Shown here: positions 46,808 to 55,963 of the stretch, one piece after another
Position numbering within the stretch: position 1 is the stretch's first letter
Layout of the letters: each line of letters starts with the position of its first letter
Assembly (NCBI RefSeq): GCF_963691685.1
Contig: NZ_OY829290.1
Coordinates: 1,860,001 to 1,924,000 of the forward strand
Source: Thalassovita sp.
Lineage (GTDB): Bacteria; Pseudomonadota; Alphaproteobacteria; Rhodobacterales; Rhodobacteraceae
DNA length: 64,000 nt
Direction: 5' to 3'
Made by a program: the position numbers and the translations under genes
Notes under the pieces: model-generated
What the model saw: only the letters and a program-made list of their open reading frames with translations
Databases searched by the model: none
What the model was told of the DNA's origin: nothing

Positions 46808-48448
46808 TTGCCTAAAGACTATCTTAGTGATTTTCCAATCCCCGAGGATCAATTGCCCGAGCTGTTACGCAGCATGCTTGAGCCCGTGGGTGAAGAAGCT
46901 CAGCACAAAGTTATCGTAGCAAAAAGACACGAGCATGACCCATACGGGCCAACCCGTGAGCATCTGCATATGTTGATGGCATGTGTGCCAGAGGACAAAC
47001 TTGAAGGGCTACGAGTCTTGCAAGAAACAAGCGATGGCCTTGTTTCCTCTTCTACGCCCTACGTCCAAGACAAGGGTGAGTGTGCGGAGTATGTTCCATC
47101 AGTTTCCGGATTTGATTACGTGGTCGCAGCTTGGGGCGATGGATCGTTCTTTAGCTACAATCTTGCTGAAAAAGTCTGGATGTCTCTTGGGCTTTCCCCC
47201 CGTTGTATCGGCGGGGAACATCAACGAATTTCCTACGATGATTTTGGGTTGCCGGAATTCGGCGTCGCAGAGGGCGAGATTTCGACGGAATATTTCTATT
47301 CCTCGAAGAGAAATGTTCAATGGGTCATGAGTAACGAATACCTGCGCCGGTATCTATGGATGCGTGGCAGCTTTGGAGTTCGCGTATTCTCCTACGAAGC
47401 GCTGTTGCCGGACACACCTGAACTTCGATCCGTGATGGAAGGCGCAGCCCATTTTAATGTACAGCCCGAAGGTGGTTGGTATGAACTCGGCTTGCGCGAA
47501 CACAACGGTGGACTATTGATCCAAGTTTGGGCGTCGGTCATTGCAGTGTCTCCTGAGCTTTGTTCGGCGCCAGATGCCAATAGCCTCGTTTGGCCCGGCG
47601 TTGAAGGTTCTATGACACATGATCGTGCAAATGCGCTCGTCGGGTATGAAGAAGTGGTTTATCTTGATGACCGATTTCTTGAACGCTACGAGCAAAGCGA
47701 TCATTTCGACACCATGCCAGTCAATGCCGAGGGAAGATGGCTTTGCAGTCCATCCTACAAAGGGCAATGGAGTTTTTCGGATCTAACTCGAGTTGGCCGA
47801 AACATGGTTAGTGCATGCATAAGAGAACTCTACAAGCCTAAGCCTGATCGAGAAATCGTCCACGCGCATTCTTTCGCCTTGGAACCCGCGCTGGTCGGCG
47901 AGCTTGATCATGAAGAAGAGCATGTAGCTGCAAAAGTCGAAAGGTTGGCTGACCAATTACTAAGCCTTGGCGATCATCTCGCGGCGTTGAGTGAAAAACT
48001 CGGTATTTCGAAGGCACCCGCTGAAATTGTAGGTTTTTCCCGCGCGGAAATTACCGCCAATGGGTGGTACGGATACCCCGAGCTTTCGCGTCTTGCGCAA
48101 GTGGCACCTCTTTCAATGACTGAGCAAGCATTCCTCACGCGATGCAAAAGCCTTTATGAAATATGGCAACGTATCCCCAATAGTTTCTTGCGTCAGGTTG
48201 TCCGGAAGGCCGGCCATTCGACAAATGACGTAAAAGGACTCGGGAGCTTAAAGCTCTTGCAGGCTTTGTCGAACATCGCTGAGCGCCTAAACACAGAAGG
48301 CGACGACTTAGACTCTTTTGATTCAGACCCGGAAATCGGAGATCTCACTGAAAGAAATCCTGCACTTGCCCCACTGTTTATTAACAACGAACTGCGTATA
48401 GCTGACGCTCACGACGCTGAGCAGCCTCATCTGAGTGGTCCATTTTGA
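46808..48448 (+). CDS. Unknown island protein, 3' end cut by IS element
   Basis: Open frame of 546 residues from a TTG at 46808, with AAGGAAA upstream. GC is visibly below the core genes. No catalytic domain was recognised in the first 400 residues. The last about 130 residues are helical and end in LFINNELRIADAHD, which contains an R-x4-H motif as in HEPN nucleases; right after, the frame enters the IS3 end and stops with LSGPF. Thus the natural C-terminus is lost or replaced. It is the first cargo gene. Function unknown. Confidence 0.6.
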   Translation: MPKDYLSDFPIPEDQLPELLRSMLEPVGEEAQHKVIVAKRHEHDPYGPTREHLHMLMACVPEDKLEGLRVLQETSDGLVSSSTPYVQDKGECAEYVPSVSGFDYVVAAWGDGSFFSYNLAEKVWMSLGLSPRCIGGEHQRISYDDFGLPEFGVAEGEISTEYFYSSKRNVQWVMSNEYLRRYLWMRGSFGVRVFSYEALLPDTPELRSVMEGAAHFNVQPEGGWYELGLREHNGGLLIQVWASVIAVSPELCSAPDANSLVWPGVEGSMTHDRANALVGYEEVVYLDDRFLERYEQSDHFDTMPVNAEGRWLCSPSYKGQWSFSDLTRVGRNMVSACIRELYKPKPDREIVHAHSFALEPALVGELDHEEEHVAAKVERLADQLLSLGDHLAALSEKLGISKAPAEIVGFSRAEITANGWYGYPELSRLAQVAPLSMTEQAFLTRCKSLYEIWQRIPNSFLRQVVRKAGHSTNDVKGLGSLKLLQALSNIAERLNTEGDDLDSFDSDPEIGDLTERNPALAPLFINNELRIADAHDAEQPHLSGPF

Positions 48449-48451
48449 TTG

Positions 48452-48639
48452 TTAGTGCATGATCGGCCTCTGATCCATCGGAATGATGGTTTCAGGAGCT
48501 GGTGGTTTGTAGCCCAATGCACTGTGGGGCCTTTTTGTGTTGTAGTGTTTCCTCCACTCTTCGATCAGGATTTGCGCTTCGCGCAGGCTGTAGAATACCT
48601 CGCCGTTGAGAAGTTCATCCCGCATCCGCCCGTTGAAGC
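48452..48639 (-). pseudogene. IS3 transposase orfB, C-terminal part
   Basis: The frame continues the interrupted orfB: RMRDELLNGEVF, EEWRKHYNTKRPHSALGY, ending PIMH. It holds the last part of the integrase core, including the conserved YNTKRPHSALGY. Upstream, from 48640, IS66 sequence replaces it. Excising the IS66 joins CESFN to GRMRDEL in frame. Confidence 0.85.
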
Positions 48640-48723
48640 GTAAGCGGTGCGCCACCCCCACACTTTCGAACTGACGTCTGATCTGCGATTCAGAGGCTTC
48701 TTTGTTTTGTGGGGAGTTTCTTG

Positions 48724-49110
48724 ATGGGAGCTATATGTGAGTTTCTGGCAAGTGTGCCGCGTCGGGCGGATGGCAAGCGGAGTTGGCCACCGGAGTTGAA
48801 GGCTCGGATTGTGGCGGAGACGTTGCTCGAAGGCGAGACGGTCAAGGCGGTTGCGAAGCGGTATGAGCTGATCCCCAGCACAGTGTCTGATTGGCGGCGG
48901 ATGGCGCGGCAGGGCAAGTTGGTTCTGCCCAATTTGGACGGCATGGACTTCGTTCCTGTTGAGATGGAGACGCCTGCGCCCGTGGCTTCGCCCCTACCAA
49001 CAGCATCAACCAGCACGCTTGATGTGATCCAAGGCGATGTCACCATTCGTTTGGACGCCGCGACACCAGCGGCGCGGGTCGTTGAGATCGCACGGGCTTT
49101 GGCTACGTGA
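48724..49110 (+). CDS. tnpA: IS66 family accessory protein TnpA
   Basis: Protein of 128 residues from the ATG at 48724 (GGGGAG upstream). It has the helix-turn-helix of IS66 TnpA: WPPELKARIVAETLLEGETV and STVSDWRRMARQGKL. It is an accessory protein, not the catalytic transposase. Its stop overlaps the tnpB start. Confidence 0.88.
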   Translation: MGAICEFLASVPRRADGKRSWPPELKARIVAETLLEGETVKAVAKRYELIPSTVSDWRRMARQGKLVLPNLDGMDFVPVEMETPAPVASPLPTASTSTLDVIQGDVTIRLDAATPAARVVEIARALAT

Positions 49111-49460
49111 TCATGCCATCCCATAAAGTGCGGATTTTTGTGGCCAGCGATCCTGTGGACTTCCGCAAAGGTCATGATGGGCTGGCCGCCTTGGTACAGA
49201 GCCACCTGCGTCAGAAGCCGTTTGATGGGTCGGTTTATGTCTTCCGTGCCAAGCGGGCAGATCGATTGAAGCTGATCTATTGGGACGGCAGCGGATTGGT
49301 GATGGCGTACAAGCGGCTGGAAGATAACAGTTTCACATGGCCTGCGATTAAGAACGGGGTGATGCGTCTGGAGCCAGCCCAGTTTGAGGCTTTGTTCGCA
49401 GGTCTGGATTGGCGACGCGTGCAGCCCCTGGAGGTGACAGCTCCGGCTGCGGCGGAGTGA
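49107..49460 (+). CDS. tnpB: IS66 family accessory protein TnpB
   Basis: Protein of 117 residues starting with GTG at 49107. The IS66 Orf2 family signature is clear: DPVDFRKGHDGLAALV, VYVFRAKRADRLKLIYWDGSG (core KRADRLKLIYWDG). Required for transposition; biochemical role not known. It is followed 43 bases later by tnpC. Confidence 0.9.
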   Translation: MIMPSHKVRIFVASDPVDFRKGHDGLAALVQSHLRQKPFDGSVYVFRAKRADRLKLIYWDGSGLVMAYKRLEDNSFTWPAIKNGVMRLEPAQFEALFAGLDWRRVQPLEVTAPAAAE

Positions 49461-49503
49461 CTCACGGGGGCGTTTGGGCGGGCCATTCCACCCTTGTTTT
49501 GGT

Positions 49504-51027
49504 ATGGAACTGGGCATGCGTGCCCCTGATGACCTGCCCAACGACATTGCCGAGTTGAAGGCGATCATCCGTGCGCAACAGGATCAGAATGCGCGACTTG
49601 AAGCCCTGGTCGCGTCCTTCAAGAAGGCGCTGTTTGGGTCCAAATCCGAGAAGATTGACCCCGCCCAATATGAGTTGGAACTCGAAGATATCGAGACGGC
49701 CATCGCGCAGGTCGAAGCCGAGATTGACGCAGACGAACGCACCGCGCCGGTGCGGCCAGCAAAGCCGCGCCAGACAAACCGTGGATCGCTGCCCAAGCAT
49801 CTGGAACGGGTAGAGGTGGTCATTGAACCTGATCTCTCCTGCGCCTGCGGAACCGCGCGTCATGTCATAGGTGAGGATGTGAGCGAACGTTTGGACATCA
49901 TCCCTGCACAGTTCCGCGTTATCGTCACCCGTCGCCCCAAATACGCCTGCCGATCCTGCGAGGACGGGATCACTCAGGCCCCAGCACCACCACACATCAT
50001 TGCAAGCGGCATGCCGACCGAAGCCACTTTGGCGCATGTTCTGGTCTCCAAATACGCGGACCACCTGCCGCTTTATCGACAGGCGCAAATCTACAGTCGC
50101 CAGGGCATCGATCTGGATCGCTCGACCTTGGCCGCTTGGGTGGGCAAATCGGCATTCGAGTTGGCCCCGGTCTATGAGGCGCTGATGGCCGATCTGAAGC
50201 GCTCAACCAAGCTGTTCATGGACGAGACACCGGCACCGGTTCTGGCCCCAGGGCGGAAAAAGACCAAAACCGGATACTTCTGGGCGCTGGCCCGTGATGA
50301 TCGCCCATGGGGCGGTGATGATCCGCCCGGTGTGGCCTTCACCTATGCGCCAGGGCGATCCGGCCAGCATGCAGACAATATCTTGAAAGGCTTCAGCGGC
50401 ACCCTGCAGGTGGATGGCTATGCTGGCTACAACCGCTTGCTCAAACGGCCCGCACAGGATGTGAGGCTGGCCTATTGTTGGGCCCATGCACGCCGCAACT
50501 TGCATGATGTTACCCAGTCCAGCATTGCCCCGATCGCGCAGGAGGGTTTGGCGCACATTCAGGCGCTCTATCGCATCGAAAAAGACCTGCGTGGCCTAAC
50601 CGCAGACCAACGCAATGCTGCACGGCAGGAGCGCTCAAAACCTATCATCGACACCCTCGAGCTTTGGCTTGCCCAAGGTCGTGCCCGTGTCTCGTCCAAA
50701 TCCCCAACTGGAGAGGCCCTGAAATACATCGCAAAATACTGGGATGGGCTAATCCTGTTCCTCGACGATGGTCGCATCGAACTCGACAACAACTCCGTCG
50801 AACGCACCATCCGACCCATTGCTCTAAACCGCAAAAACGCGCTCTTCGCCGGGCACGACGCTGGCGCACAGAACTGGGCCGCCATCGCGTCACTGATCGA
50901 GACCTGCAAACTCAACGGTATCGAGCCACACGCATATCTGTGCGGCGTACTCACAGCCATTGCTGGCGGGCACAAGCAAACCCACATCAATGAACTGCTG
51001 CCTTGGAACTACGCTAAAACCGTGTGA
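49504..51027 (+). CDS. tnpC: IS66 family transposase TnpC
   Basis: About 507 residues from the ATG at 49504 (upstream TTG at 49474 possible). An N-terminal coiled coil with leucines (IAELKAIIRAQQDQNARL) precedes a zinc-finger segment (CACG, CRSCEDG) and the DDE catalytic domain. Conserved parts are LFMDETPAPV, LQVDGYAGYN, CWAHARRNL and LDDGRIELDNNSVERTIRP. Likely intact, so the element may still be active. Confidence 0.92.
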   Translation: MELGMRAPDDLPNDIAELKAIIRAQQDQNARLEALVASFKKALFGSKSEKIDPAQYELELEDIETAIAQVEAEIDADERTAPVRPAKPRQTNRGSLPKHLERVEVVIEPDLSCACGTARHVIGEDVSERLDIIPAQFRVIVTRRPKYACRSCEDGITQAPAPPHIIASGMPTEATLAHVLVSKYADHLPLYRQAQIYSRQGIDLDRSTLAAWVGKSAFELAPVYEALMADLKRSTKLFMDETPAPVLAPGRKKTKTGYFWALARDDRPWGGDDPPGVAFTYAPGRSGQHADNILKGFSGTLQVDGYAGYNRLLKRPAQDVRLAYCWAHARRNLHDVTQSSIAPIAQEGLAHIQALYRIEKDLRGLTADQRNAARQERSKPIIDTLELWLAQGRARVSSKSPTGEALKYIAKYWDGLILFLDDGRIELDNNSVERTIRPIALNRKNALFAGHDAGAQNWAAIASLIETCKLNGIEPHAYLCGVLTAIAGGHKQTHINELLPWNYAKTV

Positions 51028-51043
51028 TCGGCGCACCGCTTAC

Positions 51044-51711
51044 GTTGAAGCTTTCGCAATATCCGTTTTCCCAGGGTGACCCTGGCTCGATGTAGGCGGT
51101 CTTCGCGCCGACGGCGGTGATCCAGTCCCGAACAGCCTGTGCAACGAACTCAGGGCCATTATCCGACCGGATGAATGCCGGAGCGCCGCGCAGGATGAAC
51201 AGGTCTGTCAGAACATTGATCACATCTGTCGAGTTCAATTTGCGCTGCACCTTAATCGCCAAACATTCCCGGCTGTGCTCATCAATGATGTTCAGCGTCC
51301 TGAAGACTTTTCCATCATCTGTCCGGCAATGCACGAAGTCATAGCTCCAGACATGGTTCCGATACTCGGGCCTCAGCCGAACACATGATCCGTCATTCAG
51401 CCAGAGCCGCCCCTTCTTCGGTTGTTTTGCTGGAACCTTCAGCCCCTCTCGTCGCCATAGCCGTTCGACACGACCATCGCTCACGGACCAACCCGCCTCT
51501 CTGAGCAGAGCCGCGATCCGCCGATAGCCGTAGCGGCCAAACTGTCTGGCCAATTCGATCATGTCAGCAACCAAACGATCCTCATCGGCGCGGCCTTTCG
51601 GGATATGCCTTTGTGTGGAGCGATGCTGCCCGAGAACCCGACAGGCCCTGCGTTGCGATACTTTGAACTGGCTTCGAACGTGATCAATACATGCACGACG
51701 GCGAGCGGGGC
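51044..51711 (-). pseudogene. IS3 transposase orfB, N-terminal part, interrupted
   Basis: In the minus frame the sequence reads LGQHRSTQRHIPKGRADEDR, then FGRYGYRRIAALLREAGW, YDFVHCRTDDGK and FIRSDNGPEF (two Asp of the DDE triad), ending CESFN at the IS66 junction. It probably begins by -1 frameshift from orfA at the AAAGGGAAATT region near 51720. The catalytic Glu lies close to the break. Confidence 0.82.
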
Positions 51712-51990
51712 TTAGTAATTTCCCTTTGCGGCTTCCTTCAGGATTAATTTGTCCAACGTAAGATCAGACACAGCTCTTCTGAGCCGTTCATTTTCCTTTT
51801 GAAGCCGCTTCAGCTCCTTCAATTGATCCACACCCATTCCGCCATACTTCTTACGCCAGCGGTAATAGGTTTGTTCAACAACACCGATCTGTCTGATTGC
51901 ATCCAGACGGGACATGCCTTGCCCCATCAACACCTCAACTTGCCGTAACTTCGAAACTATCTCTTCCGGCTTCGGTCGCTTGTTTGCCAT
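51712..51990 (-). CDS. IS3 family transposase orfA
   Basis: Protein of 92 residues. Helix-turn-helix: EEIVSKLRQVEVLMGQG and QIGVVEQTYYRWRKKYGG. It is followed by a leucine-zipper-like segment, LKELKRLQKENERLRRAV, for multimerisation. The end KLILKEAAKGNY overlaps the frameshift window into orfB. The protein is intact, but the element cannot transpose by itself because orfB is broken. Confidence 0.88.
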   Translation of the reverse strand: MANKRPKPEEIVSKLRQVEVLMGQGMSRLDAIRQIGVVEQTYYRWRKKYGGMGVDQLKELKRLQKENERLRRAVSDLTLDKLILKEAAKGNY

Positions 51991-52044
51991 GCGTGGTCCT
52001 CCGTTTCCTAAACATAGCGGCGGACCAGTTCACTGGGGCAGGCT

Positions 52045-53472
52045 CACAGCTATTACGAACAGTTGGAGGGCTATGAGCACCTCAAGGCGCTGGGGGTGAA
52101 TTATCAGTTCTACAAGGGCAATTATACCAACGGGCTCGAAGGTGTGCTGGATCCTGCGCAAAAGACCATCATCCATATCCCGCACCGTGGCTCGTCCGAA
52201 GCATTCGATGACAAGAACAATGAGGTCGGGAAGATCATGGACTTCCTCGGCAAACATGTCGGTCGGGATCCGGAAACCGGGTTCGATCTGATCGAGCTGC
52301 CCGAGGGACGGGTTCTGAAGGTTGCCGACCTCGTCGATGACGGTCCAGGGCGCGGCATAGTCAAGACGGCCCTGTCGCGTGAGATCAAGGGCGCGGGTGG
52401 CAAGCGCGATGACGAGGCGGATCGTGCCAAGGTAGACATCATCATTGCACTCGGCATGGCCAAAGAAGGATTTGATTGGGGCTGGTGCGAACATGCGCTG
52501 ACCATCGGCTACCGTTCCTCTCTGACAGAAATCGTGCAGATCATCGGCCGCGCCACACGCGATGCACCGGGAAAACCGCGCGCGGTCTTCACTAATCTGG
52601 TGGCCGAGCCGGGGATGGAAACCGATGTGGTCTCAGATGCGGTCAACGACATGCTCAAGGCAATCTCCGGCTCCTTGCTAATGGAGCAAGTGCTGGCCCC
52701 GAACTTCAAGTTCTACCGCCGCGAAGACGGGGACGTGCGTGAGCCCGTGCATAGCGATGGCCAGGGCAACGTCATGATCGGCATCAAGGGCTTGATCGAG
52801 CCGCCCACTGAGCGCGCCAAAGAGATCTGCGAGCAGGATATGCGTGATCTGCTGGCTGCCGCCTGCCAGGCCATGGACAAGCGCGTTCTGGCGCCTGACA
52901 CAGCCCCTGAAGTCGCTACTCAGATGGTTCTGACCGACATCATCGAAACGCGTTATCCGGAGCTCAGTGCTGAAGAAACCGAAAGCGCGCGTCAGCATCT
53001 TGCAGCCCATATGAACATCCTGACTCTTGCCCGTGAGGAAGAGGAGCGCGGGATGGCGGAGGCTGCGGCGGTTTTTGAAGGCAAACCAACTAATGTTGAC
53101 GGCAACGGTGAGGAAGAACCGGAGGGTGCCCCGAACACACTTCTGCAAATGGTGAAGAAATTCATCAACGTGCGCGAAATCGACGTCGATCTCATCGACA
53201 GTGTGAATGCCTTCCAGGAGCGGTTCGAAGTCGCCTCCAAGTCTCTCGATGCGCAGCTCTTGCAGCACGTCCAGTCCGCCATGGTCGCCATCCGTGTCGC
53301 TATGACCGAGGAAGAGGCGCGCACGCTTTGGCCGCGGATCAAGGCGTTTCGCGCAGCTGAAGGGCGCGAACCAAATCTGAACTCGCCTGATGCATTGGAG
53401 AAGCGGATGGCCGAGGCCTTGGCCTGGCTCAAAACACAGAAAGCCAAGCGTATGCGTGAGGGGGCGCTCTGA
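52045..53472 (+). pseudogene. DEAD/DEAH-type SF2 helicase, N-terminus removed by IS3
   Basis: Frame open from the IS3 end (TTG at 52063 is the first possible start), about 470 residues. Only the second RecA lobe and the C-terminus remain. Motif IV-V region ALGMAKEGFDWG is followed by motif VI SLTEIVQIIGRATRD. No Walker A or DEAD box is present downstream, so ATP hydrolysis is lost. The C-terminal about 250 residues are helical and family-specific (DVDLIDSVNAFQERFE, AFRAAEGREPNL). The stop overlaps the nuclease start (TGATG), showing that these genes were one translational unit. Confidence 0.8.
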
Positions 53473-54680
53473 TGCCGAGACCCACCCTTGATGATATCTT
53501 CGCCGAGCCGGACGAGTTTGGCCTTCTTCAAGTCGCCCCTCAGAAGCAGGTTGCGTCGAAATCTGACGGCGGGACAGCTGTCCTCAGCGACGTTACGCGG
53601 TTCTTCGAACAGCACGGCCGTCTGCCGGATCCCGACGCCGAAGACCACGAAGAGATGCGCCTCGGAACGATTTGGGACAAGTTGAGGCAAGCCCCAACCC
53701 AAGACATGTTGGGGGCGGATAGGCTGGGCCTCTTGACTGCCCAGGAACCTGAACACGCAAACTGGCGCGACGAACCTGCGGAAGATGTTATTCCGGACAG
53801 TCTGGACGATATTTTTGCCGATGACGATCTCGAAGTGCCTGCAGAATTCTCGGACCTCCGTCATGTCACACCATCAGCGGAGAGGCATCAGCCGGAACAC
53901 CGCGCAGAGTTTTTTCCCTGCCAGAATTTCGACCAATTCGAAGCGAAGTTCTCGAAGATTCAGGCGGCTCTGGAAGCAGGTGAGCGGAAAACAAGGATCG
54001 TCGAGAAATGGGCGGTTATCGAACCTGTCGCCGGAGATGTATTCATCCGAAATGGGCTTTTGTGCCTCGTGGTTGAGCGGATGCGCAAATCTTCAGGCGG
54101 GCTTTCTCAGGAAGATCGGCTACGCATCGTGCTGTCCAACGGAACGGAAAGCGACCCCATGGTCGCTTCATTCCGAAAAGCACTTAACGACGACAAAACC
54201 GCCCGTTCAGTTCAGAAAGTCGGGTTGGGGCCACTCGATCCGGACTGGGAGGCTGACCGGCTGGCTGTGACTGGAACGATTTATGTCGCAAGATCCATGT
54301 CCGATGATCCTAACATTCGGCCGCACCGCGGCATTCTTCATAAGATCGGCGTGACCAGTCAGGACGTAAAACGTCGGGTGGCCGACGCTAAGAATGACCC
54401 AACCTTTTTGTTAGCCCCTGTTGAGATCGTCGCAACATACCAGCTGGAGAATCTGCCCAGAGAAAAAGTCGAGAGCCTGCTTCATCGGTTCTTTGAAGCA
54501 GCTCGCCCTGCAGAGCTTTTCATCGTGGATCGCTTTGGCAAGAAGGTACATCCGAAGGAATGGTTTTTTGTCCTGCCAGCACACGTGAGCCAAGCTGTGA
54601 AATTGATCCAGGAAGGACGGTTGCATGAGTTTTGGTATGATGTGTCGTCGCAAGATTTAGTCAGACGCGACCCGAAGTAA
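53472..54680 (+). CDS. GIY-YIG nuclease family protein (T5orf172/MUG113 type)
   Basis: Protein of 402 residues from the ATG that overlaps the helicase stop. Residues 1-100 contain short repeats near DDIFAEPDEFGL and DDIFADDDLEVP, perhaps docking elements. The C-terminal 150 residues are the GIY-YIG fold: GTIYVARSM, then LHKIGVTSQDVKRRV with the catalytic Arg, LPREKVESLLHRFF, and HPKEWFFV with the metal-binding Glu. The usual GIY and YIG read TIY and KIG as in T5orf172 proteins. It likely nicks or cuts DNA at a site set by the helicase. Intact, although its partner is not. Confidence 0.82.
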   Translation: MPRPTLDDIFAEPDEFGLLQVAPQKQVASKSDGGTAVLSDVTRFFEQHGRLPDPDAEDHEEMRLGTIWDKLRQAPTQDMLGADRLGLLTAQEPEHANWRDEPAEDVIPDSLDDIFADDDLEVPAEFSDLRHVTPSAERHQPEHRAEFFPCQNFDQFEAKFSKIQAALEAGERKTRIVEKWAVIEPVAGDVFIRNGLLCLVVERMRKSSGGLSQEDRLRIVLSNGTESDPMVASFRKALNDDKTARSVQKVGLGPLDPDWEADRLAVTGTIYVARSMSDDPNIRPHRGILHKIGVTSQDVKRRVADAKNDPTFLLAPVEIVATYQLENLPREKVESLLHRFFEAARPAELFIVDRFGKKVHPKEWFFVLPAHVSQAVKLIQEGRLHEFWYDVSSQDLVRRDPK

Positions 54681-54744
54681 CACACAAATCGGGTGCAAAT
54701 TCCTTGAGCAGAAAAACATAAGTAAATTGGTGAGCGGAGGGTCG

Positions 54745-55908
54745 ATGGCTCGGAGCAAAAGCAAAAAACGTGTGGATGCCGCGAGAGATTTATGGCGGCA
54801 AATGCTTGATCGAGCAAAAGACAGTGAATGGTCAACCTTTGATGATCCTGAGTATCAGCACCCAGGCTTTGATGAAGAGAGTGTGACACAAGCGTTACTG
54901 AATGCTGGTTGGTCAGAACAACACATCGAACTTCGAAACCAAGTAGATGCCGAAAGGAATGAGGCGGCACCAATCACGAGTCCAGGTGTGGCAAGAATGA
55001 CGGAGGCAAGCTTATTCCGGCTTTCTCAATGTGTTGAAATGGCGCGTGAACAGATCGGTGCTCGGAACAGAGATAGGGTGCACTTTGTTGTTGAACCCAA
55101 GGCTGGCCCATTCATTTCAAAAATCAATGTTCCAATGACTGATGAGTCTATTATTTCGATGGGTTCGGTTTTCACCAGATACTGCGGTTTGATCTCACGA
55201 GCCTATATTCGTACCACTCTCTTATGCCCCAATTGTGCAGGTTCAAAATATGATGAAGATTTCCTACGGAGGCAGTTAAGGCGTAACCCTGATCTACTGT
55301 TTTATTGGTGGCGAATTTTTGTGTCATTCGCCCTGACAGGTACACATGTCCTCACGGAATTTAAGCCATCGACTAAGGAAGAAGTCATACTGGTGGAACA
55401 AATGGCTTTTGCGATGGAAATATTTGGCCTTTCTCATGAGTACGCCCATCATGCTTTAGATCATGGTCGGAATGTGGAAGACCTTGATGGGGCAAAGCGC
55501 GAGGAATTTGAAGCCGATGCCTTTGCGATGAGGCTATGTGAATCGGTTGAGGATGATCAGCGGTGGAAGTGGATCAAAGGTATTGAGGTGCCCAATCCTT
55601 ATTTGTCTGCTGGCGCAGGCGGGATCCTACTGCTCGGATCATTAGACATATATCGCAAAGTAAAAAATAAAATGTTCAATAATCGGGTTTATGATACCCA
55701 CCCAGAATTCATTGATAGAAGTCAGAGGATCAAAAATCGACATGTCATGCAACCCAACCGCTTCCAATCAAGCTTGGATTTTTGTGCATCAGTCGAAAAT
55801 GTCCTAATATGTGTCATTGGCGAATTGGAACCAATCATGAAAACCTATCCTTATGCCGCTTTGGTGAATTCCTCGCCAGGTGACTGGGAAGTGATGTCAT
55901 TTGAGTGA
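54745..55908 (+). CDS. HExxH metallopeptidase-like protein
   Basis: Protein of 387 residues from the ATG at 54745 with GGAGGG upstream, 64 bases after the nuclease. The central zinc site HEYAHHALDHG with a downstream EEFEADAFAMRL fits a gluzincin (M48/ImmA-like third ligand Glu). A hydrophobic stretch GAGGILLLGSL follows. The N-terminal half (residues 1-170) is unlike any family I know and contains CPNC. GC is low. Co-directional with the helicase and nuclease, so it may process or be triggered within the same system; this is inference. Confidence 0.7.
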   Translation: MARSKSKKRVDAARDLWRQMLDRAKDSEWSTFDDPEYQHPGFDEESVTQALLNAGWSEQHIELRNQVDAERNEAAPITSPGVARMTEASLFRLSQCVEMAREQIGARNRDRVHFVVEPKAGPFISKINVPMTDESIISMGSVFTRYCGLISRAYIRTTLLCPNCAGSKYDEDFLRRQLRRNPDLLFYWWRIFVSFALTGTHVLTEFKPSTKEEVILVEQMAFAMEIFGLSHEYAHHALDHGRNVEDLDGAKREEFEADAFAMRLCESVEDDQRWKWIKGIEVPNPYLSAGAGGILLLGSLDIYRKVKNKMFNNRVYDTHPEFIDRSQRIKNRHVMQPNRFQSSLDFCASVENVLICVIGELEPIMKTYPYAALVNSSPGDWEVMSFE

Positions 55909-55963
55909 ATACCTGATCCACTTGCAAATCTTGGCTGGCGTGAAAGCGGTAAGAGTATCCTAT

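Larger units (their letters stand above)
48640..51043 (+). mobile_element. IS66-family element with 8-bp target duplication
   Basis: Inverted repeats GTAAGCGGTGCGCC (48640-48653) and GGCGCACCGCTTAC (51030-51043) bound 2404 bp. The 8-bp direct repeat GTTGAAGC flanks it on both sides (48632-48639 and 51044-51051). It encodes tnpA, tnpB and tnpC in the IS66 order and inserts in the orfB of the IS3 element. Confidence 0.93.
48432..52032 (-). mobile_element. IS3-family element, interrupted by IS66
   Basis: Ends show short inverted similarity, TGAGTGGTCC at 48432 and GGACCAGTTCA at 52022. Without the inserted IS66 and one duplication it would be 1189 bp, a normal IS3 size. It encodes orfA (51990-51712) and an orfB split in two. 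No direct repeat flanks were found. The element lies between two truncated cargo genes. Confidence 0.8.
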
